Assembly: GCA_037892935.1 (NCBI GenBank)
Contig: JAYXKI010000008.1
Span: 868,001-932,000, forward strand
Length of the DNA: 64,000 nt
Direction: 5' to 3'
Origin: Phlebopus portentosus
Lineage: Eukaryota > Basidiomycota > Agaricomycetes > Boletales > Boletinellaceae
Positions within the stretch are counted from its first letter, which is position 1. Every line of letters starts with the position of its first letter. Shown in pieces: positions 23,285 to 37,038 of the stretch. A program made the position numbers and the translations under genes. The notes below the pieces were generated by a model, which worked only from the letters and a program-made list of their open reading frames with translations, did not search any database and was not told where the DNA came from.

Positions 23285-26200
23285 ATGGAAGACTTGTGCG
23301 TACTTTGTGTCTTAGACCATAGGATTATTCAAGCTCCGCTCTTACTTTCGTTTTCAGAAGAAAGCACCTAGCAGCCTCGACGGAACCATTCGTATTGAAA
23401 GGCGGCGGTCAATCCCACCGAGTAGTGAAGGCTCCTGCAGTTTCTTCTGCCCATACAGTTCTTGTACGATTCTACAACGAACCTGCGACTGTGTACTGCT
23501 AACTTACTGCCTGCATAGACTATATCATCGTCTTCCGAGTCAAGTCCCATACTAAGTAGCAGGCCTTTGGAGCATGCGGGTGACAGGGATTCTTCTGACA
23601 GAATCAATGGTGAAGGTAGCGACGATGCTCAACCGCGCTCCCCGTCCAAGCCCACAGGACTGAAACCCAAGCGGTTAATCTGGTCCGATGATGAGGATGA
23701 ACCGTTGGTTATACCGTACGTGCTTTTGAGACGTTACTCTGAAGTGACACTTTGTCAAAGGTCTTCTTTGTCTTCTCCATCTCTAGTCATCAAGTGGTAA
23801 GACCAAGCGAATCCCGTTTCAAACCGGCTCCGACTTCCACGCTTACTCCTATAACAAATCTTCCCTTGAAGCATCCTAATCCGAAGGACAAACCAATAAC
23901 CAAAACGATCAGTTTATCCTCTGATGATGAAGATCGTCAACCGGCGTGAGTATACCAGGATCAACGGTGCCTTGTGATGCGTTTGACACGCTTGTAATTT
24001 TAGTCCTTCGAGAGTGGCCGAACCAGTACTACAGCAGTCTGTCTTTAAGAAACCGCCGACAATCGTACAGGCCCCAACAGACTCTACTCTAGAGCGTACA
24101 CAATCTAATGAAGGGCCGAGATGGGAGACGTTTGATCTACCAGCGGCGGATCATCTTTATGATCCGAAGAAGACGGCCGAAGAAGCCGAGCGCGATCTTC
24201 AAGAATTATTATCTTCAAGTATGAACGACGGTGTTGTCGACATCGATGCGCAAGATGCCATTGTTGACGGCTTCCAAGAAGGCATCAAGCTCCTGCCCCA
24301 TCAAGTTATCGGTCGCAAATGGATGGCGGAGCGTGAGAGCGGAAAGAAAGCTGGAGGCATTCTAGCCGATGACATGGGGTACGCTCGCGATGGAGGTGTG
24401 ACTGCGAACTGAATCTTACCATCTCGCGATAGACTTGGCAAGACGATCCAGACTCTGGCGAGAATAGTTGACGGAAGACCGCGCAAGTCGGACAAGAAAG
24501 CAGGCTATGCAGCTTCTACTATGTAAGTCCATTGCTTCATGATGTGAAAAATCTTTAATAACGACACTCCAAGCGTCATCTGTCCCGTGGCTCTAGTACC
24601 GCAGTGGGCAAGTGAAATACGAAAGATGGCGGTCGGTCTCCGGGTTATCGAACATCACGGTCCCTCAAGGACAACGGGTAACTGACAATCAGTTTGGCTT
24701 AAAAACAAGAGCTGACTTATAGAGAACCCCCAAGATCCCGAGTCACTGAAGATGGCGCATATAGTCGTATGTTCAATCCAATGTCCCAGTTAGATGATGT
24801 TGAGATTCTGGTTTAAACAAGATAACGTCGTACAGTGTGCTATCTTCCGAGCATAGTGCATATGAACGTTCGCTAGGATGCAAAACATCCAATGCCAAGT
24901 CACGAAATAACAGTTCGGACGGGGAAAGTAGTACTTCTGATGAATACAGGCTCGACCGAACTACGGCAAAGAAAGCAACGAAAAAGACGAAGGTTATGGA
25001 TGCTTTGTTCCGGGTCAAATGGTGGAGAATCGTCTTGGGTTCGTTAAAATCTTCAATGGTCCGACGGCTCACGTTGACTCCAGTTTCCATCAGACGAAGC
25101 ACACAACATAAAAAACCGTAACACAAAGATGGCCATAGCATGTTGCGCCCTTGAAGGCAGATTTAGATGGGCGCTGACCGGTACGCCGATGTATGTATTA
25201 TTATTCACTAGTATGAAAGTACTCTTAATGAGCTCAATCAGGCAAAACAACGTCGAAGAGCTATATTCCCTGCTGAAGTTCCTGAGGATCCGTCCCCTAA
25301 ACAACTGGGAAACCTTCAACAACCAGATCAATAAGCCTGTCAAGTCGGGCAAGTCAATTCGAGCCATGAAAAGACTACAGGTAGTTGATTATAGCAGAGC
25401 AATGTATTGCAACCACTCACGTCATATTTCAGGTGGTCCTGAAGGCGATTATGTTGAGGAGAAAGAAGGACTCTATGCTCAATGGAAAGCAGTTGCTCGA
25501 GCTTCCCGATAGGAACGTTCACGTTGTTCATTGCACGTTCGACGCGGATGAACGCGAGTTTTATGAATCAATTGCGTCGAAAGTAGAGTTAACTCTCAAT
25601 AAATTTCGTCAAAGTGGTGATATAGCGAGGAATTACACATCGGTTTTGGTGCTTCTTCTACGCCTTCGACAAGGTACGCGTTTCATGTTGGGTTGTGAAC
25701 TCTCCTGACAAATATGCCTTCGGAAGCATGCAACCATCCATCTCTCCTATCGAAAGAATTCTCGCTCGATAGGGACGTTGTGGAACCTCAAGTTACGAAA
25801 GATGAAAAGTCCGTGGTTGATGCAGATAGACTCGCGGATCTCCTCGGACAGATGGATGTTTCATCGACTCGAAAATGTCTCATGTGCCAGCAGACGTGAG
25901 TTTCTCGCTTTCTCTGTTTGATTAGCTCCTCAAAAGACTGTGAAGACTCGGTTCTAGCTACGGGAAGTATTGTTCAGACTGCGAGAGTATTGCGAGCAGA
26001 TCGAGACGGAAGTCCCTAGCAGCAGGCTCGGAAAAGACTCCTCCGGATTCTGCCAAGATAAGAATGATCCTAAAGATATTACGAAGAATTCATGACAATT
26101 CGACCGGAGAGAAAACAATAATCTTCTCTCAATTTACATCCATGCTTGACCTGATCCAGCCATTTCTACAGAACCGAGGGTACAAGTTTGTCAGATGTAG

Positions 26201-26756
26201 GTTCAAAATTTGTATGCTCTGTTCCCTTACTGAAATAGCCATAGATGATGGATCAATGCGAACGGATCAGCGAGAAGAAAGCCTACGAATAATTCGGGAG
26301 GACAAATCTACGACAATAATTCTTATTTCTTTCAAAGCCGGAAGCACAGGTTTGTAAGCAGAGGGTAAATTCATACGGGTGACTGACTAGCGTGGCCTCC
26401 AGGCTTGAATCTTACAGCATGCAACAATGTCATCCTGGTAGATCTTTGGTGGAATCCGGCCCTTGAGGTGAGCATCTGCCAAGAAATGATGGTTTAAACT
26501 TGACAGCCACGTCTTGATATAGGATCAAGCCTTCGATCGTGCCCATCGGTATGGTCAAACCCGGTCAGTTAATATCTACAAGTTGACAATCGAGGAGACC
26601 GTGGAAGAGAGGATTTTGGCACTCCAGGAAAAGAAACGTGCTTTAGCTGCAGCTGCGCTAGGTGGAGACAAAATCAAGAACTCTCGCCTCGGTTTGGAAG
26701 AGTTACTGGCGCTTTTCAGGTCCGGCGACCATGAGGAAGACGATGAGGAGGATTGA
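23285..26756 (+). CDS. SNF2-family DNA-dependent ATPase (Rad5/Rad16/Uls1-like class)
   Basis: A translocase expected to remodel chromatin or DNA-bound proteins in the nucleus. Many short introns were spliced by hand, starting with 23285-23295, and the product is roughly 850 residues. The disordered head has two acidic SDDEDE-type patches. Helicase motifs, several restored only by splicing, are LLPHQVIGRKWM (Q-like), ADDM-G-LGKTIQT (I), VICPVALVPQW (Ia), IVLDEAHNIKN (II, DEAH), ALTGTPMQNNVEELYSLLKF (III), CNHPSLL, TIIFSQFTSMLD (IV), STGLNLTACN (V) and QAFDRAHRYGQ (VI). The DEAH box and HPSLL region place it with the Rad5/Rad16/Uls1 class. Instead of a C3HC4 RING there is a compact CLMC ... CSDC four-cysteine motif near 25880-25985. 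The C-terminus is acidic. An ACGCGT lies 33 bp before the ATG. Confidence 0.9.
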
Positions 26757-26943
26757 AGAATTGTGATATCGAATAAATTGTCGAAATTAGTCGTTTTCGT
26801 TGCCGAGATCTTGTCTTGTTTGTGCTTAGTAATCTATGGTGTGATGATTTTGATGATCGGAAGTTAAAAAAAATTCTACTCCTATCACTGCTACACTCAT
26901 ACCTACCCAGAGTATTTTGACCTGCAAGCTGACTCTTCAATCG

Positions 26944-28504
<1,561 letters not shown>

Positions 28505-31500
28505 ATGTTCTTCCATGACTATGATCTCTGTGAGGGCCCTCAGAGTCTTGATGAGCATTTGTGAGGATGTTGATTGTATAGGCGCAGACATTTTGAACAG
28601 GCTTTCGGGACTACATTCTTCAATTCAGTACGACTGAATATAATCAAGCCACCAATCTGACTATCAGTAATGCGTACTGTAATCGACTGTGTGAGGGTTG
28701 GAGATAGTTTGCATAGCGCTGACAAAGTATCGTCTATTATTTTGAGGAGTAGATAAGGAAATCTACACAAAACTCTGTAATAGATCACATAAAAAATTGT
28801 GTAGAACAGGGTATATTAGTTACACAAATATACATGTTGTTCTGTAGATCACCTAACACGGAATTCTGTATATATTTGACTAGGTGACTTGCTATCTGGT
28901 TAGATTGTGAGAGTTGATGTACAAGAATTTGACTAGATCTGCCTAGATGAGCTATGCAAATCTACACACACAACAGGTTCAGTATCTAATGGACTTGTGC
29001 ACATTCTGATGCATTGTCACTTATCCTCTTGTCCCCATCATTGTGCCACTTCAAGTAAGTACCTCTTGCTGGCCTCAATGTACTCCAAATCATCAATGAG
29101 TCAACAGTGGCTGCTATCACGTAAAGACTTGACAAGAAGGTCCAAGGTGAGCACAAGATTAATGTCTTTATTTTTAACCTTGGCAGAGACACTTTTGATG
29201 TGCTGTTTTTGACCATCCATAGAGGAGAGTATCTTTAAATGGCCACTGCTGGCAACACTCATTTGACAAGAACTTTGACAACTGCCTCATAAATCACTTT
29301 GTTCAGGAGTTCAAGTGCAAGAATAAGAAGGGTATACATTTTTTATCTTTTGTGATGATGTATGATCACAGTATTGACACTAATTTTCCTAGATCTCTCA
29401 TTGAACCTTCATGCTCTTTACCAACTCTGCACTACTTTCAAGCATGCAAAGTGTCACTCTTATCAGCAGTGCAGATAATCATCAAGACTGATTTGCTTAA
29501 TGAGAGTATAAACTTCTACACTTTGATTACTTATGTATAATTTGAGAAGCTGTGCCAGAATTAGAATCTCTTCCATTCCATGCTTAAGCCTGTTGAGAGA
29601 GTTATCTGAGACTTCAAGATTGGCAAGTTTGACATTTACAAGAATGTTCTTGACAGTAGTTCTACTCATATCCTTCATATTATCAAGCTTTTTTCTGACT
29701 TCTTTAATAGCAAGGTGCTATGCAAGTCTATCAACCCAAGGTCAACTTGGCTAGCTGTATAGGAAGGTACAAGTTTGATAGCATTAAGATGCAGCTTCTC
29801 CTCTCTGACTTTTGCAGTCTGCTCTTCAAGAACACATTTATAATCAAAGAGCATAATATAAATGAATAATGAGAGAAGATGATGAAAATTATGAAGAATG
29901 CAATTGGCAACCTCTAACCTAGTATAGTGATGATGATCCTCAATAAAACTATATAAGAGAGTAATTTCCTTTAGATCAGTAACCTTTTCAAGTTCCACTA
30001 TTTCTATATTGACATTTGAGATAAAAATACATACAAGATCTAGGATGTATGCTATTCCTCTACTTATACCAGTAGTGAAGTTACAATCAGTTGTACTGAG
30101 CACTAAAACATGGCCACTAGTCATATTGATAAGGCTGTTATAGACATCTTTATAGTAACTTGATGGGAAAATATGTTGATTTTTCAACATATACTATTAT
30201 AACTGGAGACCTAAATCTGAAACTTGATAAAGTTGGTGCATGTCGAAGAGCATCACTATGCCTCTTATATACTAAGAAAGAGGTTACAGCCTTTTTCATA
30301 TGTATTGTCACTTGTGACTTCTGTGATTTTTGTCATGCAGAATACCTCATAATATAAAAATCATCATATCTCACTCAATTCTTGATCATTTTGCATGATC
30401 TAAGTTGCTAAATCTATAGTCTTAAGATCCACTTCAAACTCCAATAAAAATGAAGAGAAATGAGCAAAGAATAAGCGAGATATGTTGCAAAAGGCCGATT
30501 TTAGACACATCTTTCATGTGCAGTTTTTCCTGCCCTCATCCCTACTTCTACAGTCCTACAGGCAAGTCCAAAATGATATAATAATTTTATTGTAAATTTA
30601 CAGACTGACTCTGAGCTCTATTCTGTGCTGTATCTGCTGGTTTGATACATGTCTGAGCTGAGCTCAAACCTATCTTTTCTCAAGGGCCCCCAGATCTCAG
30701 AATAAATTCATTCTTAGGCAATCTGATATCTGTAAATTTATATTATGTCAATAGAACCACTCTGGTGCAGTCTAGATTGTTGTAGCACCCAGTCTGAGGG
30801 CAGGAAAAAATGCACATGAGGGAAGTGTCTAAAATCAGCCTTTTGTGACATATCTCACTCATTCTTTGCTCATTTCTCTTCATCATTGTTGGAGTTTGAA
30901 GCGGATCTTAAAACTATAGATTTATTAACTTATATCATGTAGAATGGTCAAGAATTGAGTGAGATATGGTGATTTTTATATTATGAGGTATTCTATGTGA
31001 TAAAAATTACAGAAGTTGCGAGTGACAATACATATAAAAAAGGCAGTAATAGGAAGAGTATCTTAATTGATATACAATTTAAAATTATTTGATAGTGACT
31101 CCATACAATATAGTATACTTACAAGAGCCTATATAGAATAGATCAAGAGAATGTCCTCAAGTGCAATATAATTCAAGATACCAAGAAGCACATAGATCTT
31201 CAGTATAATAAGTATACAGATGTTTTTCTTTAGTATCAATGCAGTTATGTTCTCTTCAATCAACAGCTATCATTGCATGAGATATCTATAATATATATTA
31301 GGGTCCAACTACAGTGAATTCTATAATAATTTGAACATGTGAATTTTGATGTGTGTTGTACCCTAAAATACCAAAAATGCCAAAAACATAACAAATAGCT
31401 CAATTTCTCAGTCAATTCTGCACATTGTGATATAGTTTAGCCGCATAAAAAAAGCACTAGAAAATGTGCTTCTAAATGTGTAAAAATATATGAGAAATGT

Positions 31501-31594
31501 GGTGTTTACACAGCAGAAGAGGTCAGACAATACCGCTGAGTCAGTGTCTCACCTCCTTCCTCATAAAGTGCAAAAATTGTAGCTCTTACAGCTA
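28505..31594. other. AT-rich, gene-poor repeat-derived sequence
   Basis: Base composition drops sharply after the GDP-fucose synthase stop. Apart from the inverted repeat at 30284-31049 I see no defined element. Short frames are scattered on both strands and are not convincing as genes. The longest is a 171-codon minus-strand frame at 29675-30190. It may be the remnant of a mobile-element protein, but I recognise no motif in it. A stretch at about 31310-31560 resembles the beginning of the arm sequence at 32130-32250 (CTCAGTCAAT, then AAAATGTGCT/CGCT), suggesting a related, older repeat. Confidence 0.5.
30284..31049. repeat. Inverted repeat, two 256-bp arms around a 254-bp loop
   Basis: The arm 30284-30539 (starting TTACAGCCTTTTTCATATG, ending near TTTTCCTGCCCTCA) is repeated in reverse at 30794-31049 with scattered differences. 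No ORF. The symmetry and length fit a MITE or a foldback element. The outer ends do not show a clear target duplication. Confidence 0.7.
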
Positions 31595-32062
31595 CAGTTG
31601 AAATTGTTATAGTGCATTGAATCATAATGCATAAATCTTATAATGCATTGGGTTTGGGCTTCTCCCGACTTGGGAGAAGGGAAATTATGCAAAAATCTTG
31701 TATTGCATAATGCATTGCATTTTGAGTCAATTTATACGTTTTAATGTGCTATTTTTGTGAAATTTGTCTGTATTTATAAATAATTTCTCTACATTGGTTA
31801 CTATTATATCATATTTCCAATCTCTGCCAAGTTCTTTCAGCTATGAATAGCTAATCTCTGATGTAATTTGTAAAATACTTTCATCATCAGCTTACTCATC
31901 TGATGCTAATTAGCCCCAGAAAGGCTAATTTCAACCAGAAAGAATAAAATTCATTATTTTACTTAATGTGGAAGGTTATTCCCACATAATATGTTGCATA
32001 AATTTCATAATGCATTAGGAAATGCCTTCTCCCGACATTATGTGTTATGACAATTTCAACTG
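31595..32062. mobile_element. 468-bp MITE with TA target duplication
   Basis: Ends CAGTTGAAATTGTTAT and, inverted, CAGTTGAAATTGTCAT. TA flanks both sides (31593-31594 and 32063-32064). The other copy of the surrounding repeat (around 56370) has the unoccupied sequence with a single TA, so this is a direct empty-site comparison. Internal copies of CTTCTCCCGAC in the same orientation occur near both ends. The features match non-autonomous Tc1/mariner elements. Confidence 0.88.
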
Positions 32063-32064
32063 TA

Positions 32065-34158
32065 ATTGCAAAATTGTTGGCAATTTGGAAAATCACGTGT
32101 ATTTTTGATGCATAGTGCATTCTGGATGAGCAAAAAAAAACAAAATAGCAAATATCTCAGTCAATACAGTACATAAAAATCTGATATAACCATGTAAAAA
32201 ACCTGCTTAAAAATGCGCTCCAGTACATATAAAAATGTCTGGGTTTTGTTGAGTATGTACTTCGCTACTAAAAAGATAGCATCATAGTGCTAAATCCTTG
32301 TCATGCCCTCCGTTCAGTGTAAAAATCATAGCTTGCCCAACGTCATCTGGAAAAATCTGATTTAAGTTTGATAAATCAGGCCAGCCCAGTGGACACCTGT
32401 ATACAACTCCTCGAGGCTCCCTGACATGATTGTGGTAGTAAAACTGAGTGGTTTGTTGTCACTCCTGCTCGCAGAACTCTCCCCTACTTTATTGCATCTG
32501 TCATAACTCATGCATTCGAACACCAAAAAATCTGATTGTTTCTGCTAAAAAGACAGCAGCATAGGCGCTTTCAGCCAAGACAGTAGCTGAGCTGAGTTAG
32601 GCTTGGGTGTGACTACATTACATGTACTATCTACCAATCAGACTTGAAACCACCTCGGTGACCATCCTCTGCTGAAATGTTACCCAAAATCATATCTGGG
32701 TGAGGGCAAATAAGGTCAGCTCAGCCATCATGCACTCCTGCTACAACCAAACCAAGCGTGCCTGCCAGAGCCACAGAAACATCTCTCAGAGAAACACAAG
32801 TGTACACACACGATGGTAGTCTTTTATATGCAGTATCTCTCTGCATAGCAGCTCTCATCACTTGTCTACAGTTTCCTCTTCATTCTCACCAATCCCTCAT
32901 CACCCACAGGCATGAGGGAACCCCCAGTTACTGGGGACGGACTATCATGAGAGACGAGGCACCACGGCAAAGAGATAGGAGCAGCAACGCATGTAAGGAT
33001 GAAGAGTTAACTCACGTGTTGAGTCACCACTTGATCTCGAGCCATCACCATCTTCACAGTCACTATCTCTACAGCTTATGTTGAGCATTCATTCATGCAA
33101 CCCTGGCGATGCAGCAGACAGCTGTCCAACGATTTATGGGAATGCATCATCACTATAAATAAGAAACTCAGTGCCTCTCAGATCGCAGCCTTGACCGACA
33201 TACCCAAGATAACAGTTTTCTGGATAATATAAGAGTTCAAGCGTAATGGGACTGTTGCTGTGCATGAACTTGGTTTTCATGGAAGGCCTTGAGTGCTTGA
33301 TTATATCCACACCAAGGTATGCACATGTTGAAACCTGTCCTGGTAGCTGTTGGTTCACACCACGTAGTTCCTTTTCGGGTTACTAAGCAATCTCAATGAC
33401 TATTACATCGACGAGTTGAGGCTACTGCTCCAGGAAAGATGGGAGAAGGAGGCTTTGGATGCGACTATACACAGGTCCTTGCTGCGCACTGGTTTCACAC
33501 TTAAGAAGGTGGCTGTCTCTGTCGCTTTGCTTCCCCATGCAGTCCATGTGAACTGAAATTGTTGTGGTCTAGTTATCGAAAAGGGCTCTCAAGCACAATG
33601 AAACTCTGCATGCATAGTACATCACACGTATCACCTCTCAGTACACAGCAGAACAGCTGGTATTTGTCAATGAGAGTGCTTGTAATCGGCGGGCTTTTCT
33701 TTGTAACACTGCTTGGGCCCTTAAGGGTCGCCGTGCATGTTGCAAGCAGTTTTTCAATAGGGGAAAATGGTGATTCTGCCTCTTGTGGCACGTCACAAGC
33801 TTCTGATTCACTCTGTTAGCTTCTCCATCTTGCCAGCTATCAGCCTCGATGGGACAATCGACTGCATTATCGTACAGGGCACATTCAATACTAAATTGTT
33901 CATAGAATTTATTGCCAGCCTGTTAGACAAAATGTATCCCTTCCCTGGTAATCAATCAGTCATCGTAATGGACAACTGCCCGATACACAAGGCTCTCAAG
34001 ATTTGGGAGCTCATCAAATCTCGGTCTGTCTCACTAGCAATGCAAGTCGCAGCATGTACTGACCCCTTTGCTTAGGAGTGTCAGGCTTGAATTTCTTCCT
34101 CCTTACTCACCAGACTACAATCCTATTGAACTTGCATTCTCTGTAATCAAGTCCAGGC
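32065..34158 (+). mobile_element. Inverted arm 1 carrying a decayed DDE transposase
   Basis: About 2.1 kb that is repeated, inverted, at 42738-43651 plus 55189-56374 (arm 2, split by a Ty3-type element). The outer third (32065-33070) is non-coding in both copies. The inner part holds the transposase remnant. Homology with arm 2 ends at AAGTCCAGG (34158 here, 42738 there). Confidence 0.8.
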
Positions 34159-34165
34159 TTTGTGG
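33095..34165 (+). pseudogene. Tc1/mariner-type (DDE_3-like) transposase remnant, arm 1
   Basis: An HTH segment with SASQIAALTDIPKITVF lies at about 33170-33220. The catalytic domain has VARHKLLIHSVSF, FNTKLFIEFIASLLDKMYPF and the second catalytic Asp in VIVMDNCPIHK (about 33955-34000). The third acidic region follows as LPPYSPDYNPIELAFSVIKS at about 34090-34160. Several stops and frame changes interrupt it. Arm 2 shares most of the sequence, but some stops present here are absent there (for example after the HTH). Function is lost in this copy. Confidence 0.75.
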
Positions 34166-35202
34166 AATCTGATGAGTTTATTTTATTTCCTCTTGCAGGC
34201 AGGGATCCATGCCTAGTTCTATAAAGTACTCAACATTCACTGTTGTCTTCGCTATAAGAACATACCGCTTTGACGGAACAACCAATGAGGATGCTGGCCA
34301 AAAGTTGATTTTAACAAAGTTGATACTGAGTGCATTTGGAATCACTTTTGGCCTTAAACACTAGTACGTTGACCATCATAGGAGTATGGCAATGCCTGAC
34401 AGTTTGATAGCCATCGCATTTGATGTACAACTGGATAATAGATGCGACCTGTCAGTTCTATCTTACATGTGCTTCATGAGAAATCTTGAATGTAAAATTA
34501 AGGGACAGCACACTCCCAATGAAAGACGATCAATACTCGTTGTTCTAGTTGACGAGGGGTGCACTTTGCGCAAAATGTACATCAAACTGCAACACGATAT
34601 AATGATGTGCATCAGAATGCCACCTCACTACAGTTCAAGGAGGTTATCACAATGTTCCATCATGGTACCTCGACTTCAACGAAGGCCTGGGCGAACTTGT
34701 TAAAAGATATAGTGCTGATAAATACGATCGATGAATGATAGGTGCGATTGTTTGCCTTGCCCCTTTCCTTGCATTGTGCACTTATTTGTTCTGATAGGAA
34801 GTGTTCCAAATGCTCAGGAGATGCTTTTACCAGTGCGGCCCATGTAGCTCCAGGGAACCTCAATGCAATGCTCACATTTTATATATGTGAGTATAAATAG
34901 AGATCGTTGCCTGCGGAGCCAGAAACAATCAAAGAAGCTCTGATTCTCATTTATGAAGCAGCAATCGCTTTTGGTGAGTTCTTTTGAAGAGTATGCTTCT
35001 TTTTGATAAAGCATCTGTAAATATCTATTTGGTCTTACGGCATGACTTTGCTTTCCTATAAGATTAAGTCGATTGATCAATATTGATGTCTGTTCCCCTC
35101 TGACTACAACCAACATGTCTGTCAAATGCCAGGATGGAGATTTATGTGGGTCCTCATCCTCCACTCTCCTTGACATGTTCTGAAATTGTCTTAGACTTAT
35201 CC
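34159..35202. other. Unassigned spacer inside the inverted arms
   Basis: No recognised gene. It may contain the end of the transposase element unique to arm 1 (to about 34380). A 178-codon minus-strand frame at 34814-35350 has no motif I recognise and overlaps the start of the plus-strand pseudogene, so I do not call it. Confidence 0.4.
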
Positions 35203-35472
35203 ATGCCCGACAATGATCGTAAGTATCTTCTCTTATATAGAGTTCATTCTCATTGTAATATTGGATATAAGTGATCACGGATAATTTAAAAGGCATAATA
35301 TATGAGTGGAACAAGGCTGTGCTAAAAGTTGAGGAAGCTCGGGACAGCAATGTCAGTTACATCTGGGGCTATTGAGATGCGGTTAAGCATGTAGCACCCT
35401 GCATCCATGCACTTTTTGAGGCGAGCGTGCATGCCTCACAGCTCGTGGATGCCCTGTTCGATGAGGTGAAGG

Positions 35473-37038
35473 TGAAAGGATCCGCTCAAAAACTCGCATC
35501 AAGATTGACATGATTGGCAGATCAACAGGATCAGCATTCTAAATGCGACTAGCAACAGTCCAACAGTCACTAGAGCCAAACTACTGTTAACGCAACCAAG
35601 GCAACAGTCACGGGCATCAACAGTAATATACGGGCACCTGAGAAGCATGCCACAAGTATGTAACCTCGTGGACTACTTAACACTGCTGACCAGTAATTAC
35701 CACTGCCAATTTACTACCACCAACTGTCACATTAACATTACCGACCAAACTCCCGATCTGACCTGATCAAAAGAAGTCAAAAAGTGATCAAACTACTAGA
35801 AGCCTGAGAAGTCTAGAACTTGACTACTAAAGCCTAACACCTAAAGCCTAAAGCCTAATTCAAGCCCAATGGAGACATCACTAGCATTCCAGCACTGTCA
35901 GACTTGTGCCCGAGTGTACATGGTCCTTTATGAGATATACTTCACAGTATGTCATGCTATAAGCAAAACACGTGACTGCTAAATTAAAGTCCAACATCAC
36001 ATGCAAGAAGCATTACATGCCAATCCACCAAATCCTATAATACCCAAGCGACATGAGGAACTCATTATTACAACTCAAACCCCTCGAGCTACAGACCTGA
36101 TAACTTGGAGGATACTAGGATGGTACAAGCCAGAGCTGCACAACTCATGTCCAGCCTCTACAGTGCAAGCGAACCTTTATTTACCAAGGAACGCAAACCT
36201 GGACACCAAGCAATTACAACTAGTACTCTAATGAAGGATATGGCAATACATTTGCGATATTAGACTTCCAGGCAAAGCATGGCTAGTTACTCGAACACAA
36301 TTGCATCCCCCAGCTGAACTCATACAGTTCATGGTATGCATTGGACCATACTCTACACCAACCCGACATCTCAATACCGATGTACGAGTTGTGCTTACAC
36401 CCTTTAGACCACAAGACGAACAGTGAAGAGTCACATATCAAGCAGCCTACATTGCACCAAGAGCTACAATCCCACCTGGTGATGGAATCAATGTTATAGT
36501 GGAGCACTGACAGTAGAGCTTTTCATACTGGAACAGCACCTCTATTGTCTCAGTCAGCAACTCCATAGAATTCTGTCATAGTGGAGATACATTGGAGCAA
36601 AGTGGCGCCCAGTGGAGCAGAATGACAAAGGAAGTGATGTAATAGTAGAGAGAAGTGGAGCAAGGTAGAGCATGGTGGAGTAAAGTGGAGAGAAGATAAG
36701 TAAGAAATAGGATAGAAAATAGATTATCTAGAAAGCATAAATAGCATTAGAAGTAGGCCCTCTTTCCCCCATCTTTTGATCCTCTTAACACACAGCGACA
36801 GTGTCTTACTACACTATCCATTGTGTGCTTTGTACTACTACGCCTCTTAGAAATCCCAATCTGCTCTTACTCTACCTTGTCTCTGAAAGCATCCCTAACC
36901 AGGACTGCAACTAGGAAGGATAGTAAGGGGACTACGTGGTACAGCTAAACATGGGTAGACAGATCACCTCTGCACAATATACTGCTGCTTAGGCAAAAGG
37001 ATCGAAACTGGTATAACCCCAGACCTACACCTCTAACA
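35473..37038 (+). mobile_element. Solo LTR (1566 bp) with 5-bp target duplication GAAGG
   Basis: Starts TGAAAGG, ends CTAACA, and is flanked by GAAGG at 35468-35472 and 37039-37043. About 90 per cent similar by eye to the LTR at 60454-62019 in inverted orientation. A TATA-like ATAAATAG at about 36738 followed by a CT-rich start region gives the transcription sense as plus. U3 is then about 1.27 kb and R-U5 about 0.26 kb. No internal retroelement sequence is left, as expected after LTR-LTR recombination. Confidence 0.9.
35869..36510 (+). pseudogene. LTR-encoded 214-codon frame, inactivated copy
   Basis: Same length (642 bp, no indels) as the intact frame at 60981-61622. It is broken by four stops, each explained by one C-to-T change relative to the intact copy: CAA to TAA twice and CGA to TGA twice. 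It lies in U3, in the sense of the LTR, ending about 230 bp before the TATA-like box. Confidence 0.75.

Noticed and set aside
29675..30190. 171-codon minus-strand frame in AT-rich DNA
   Set aside because: Not called as a gene: no motif recognised, no promoter context, AT-rich surroundings. Possibly a helicase-like or transposon remnant; left as unassigned.
32758..33084. 108-codon frame present in both inverted arms (also 55354-55680)
   Set aside because: Length is equal in both arms, but most differences change the amino acid, no domain is seen, and it lies in the outer arm segment before the transposase. More likely a shared chance frame.
34814..35350. 178-codon minus-strand frame
   Set aside because: Overlaps the plus-strand pseudogene start, no recognisable features.
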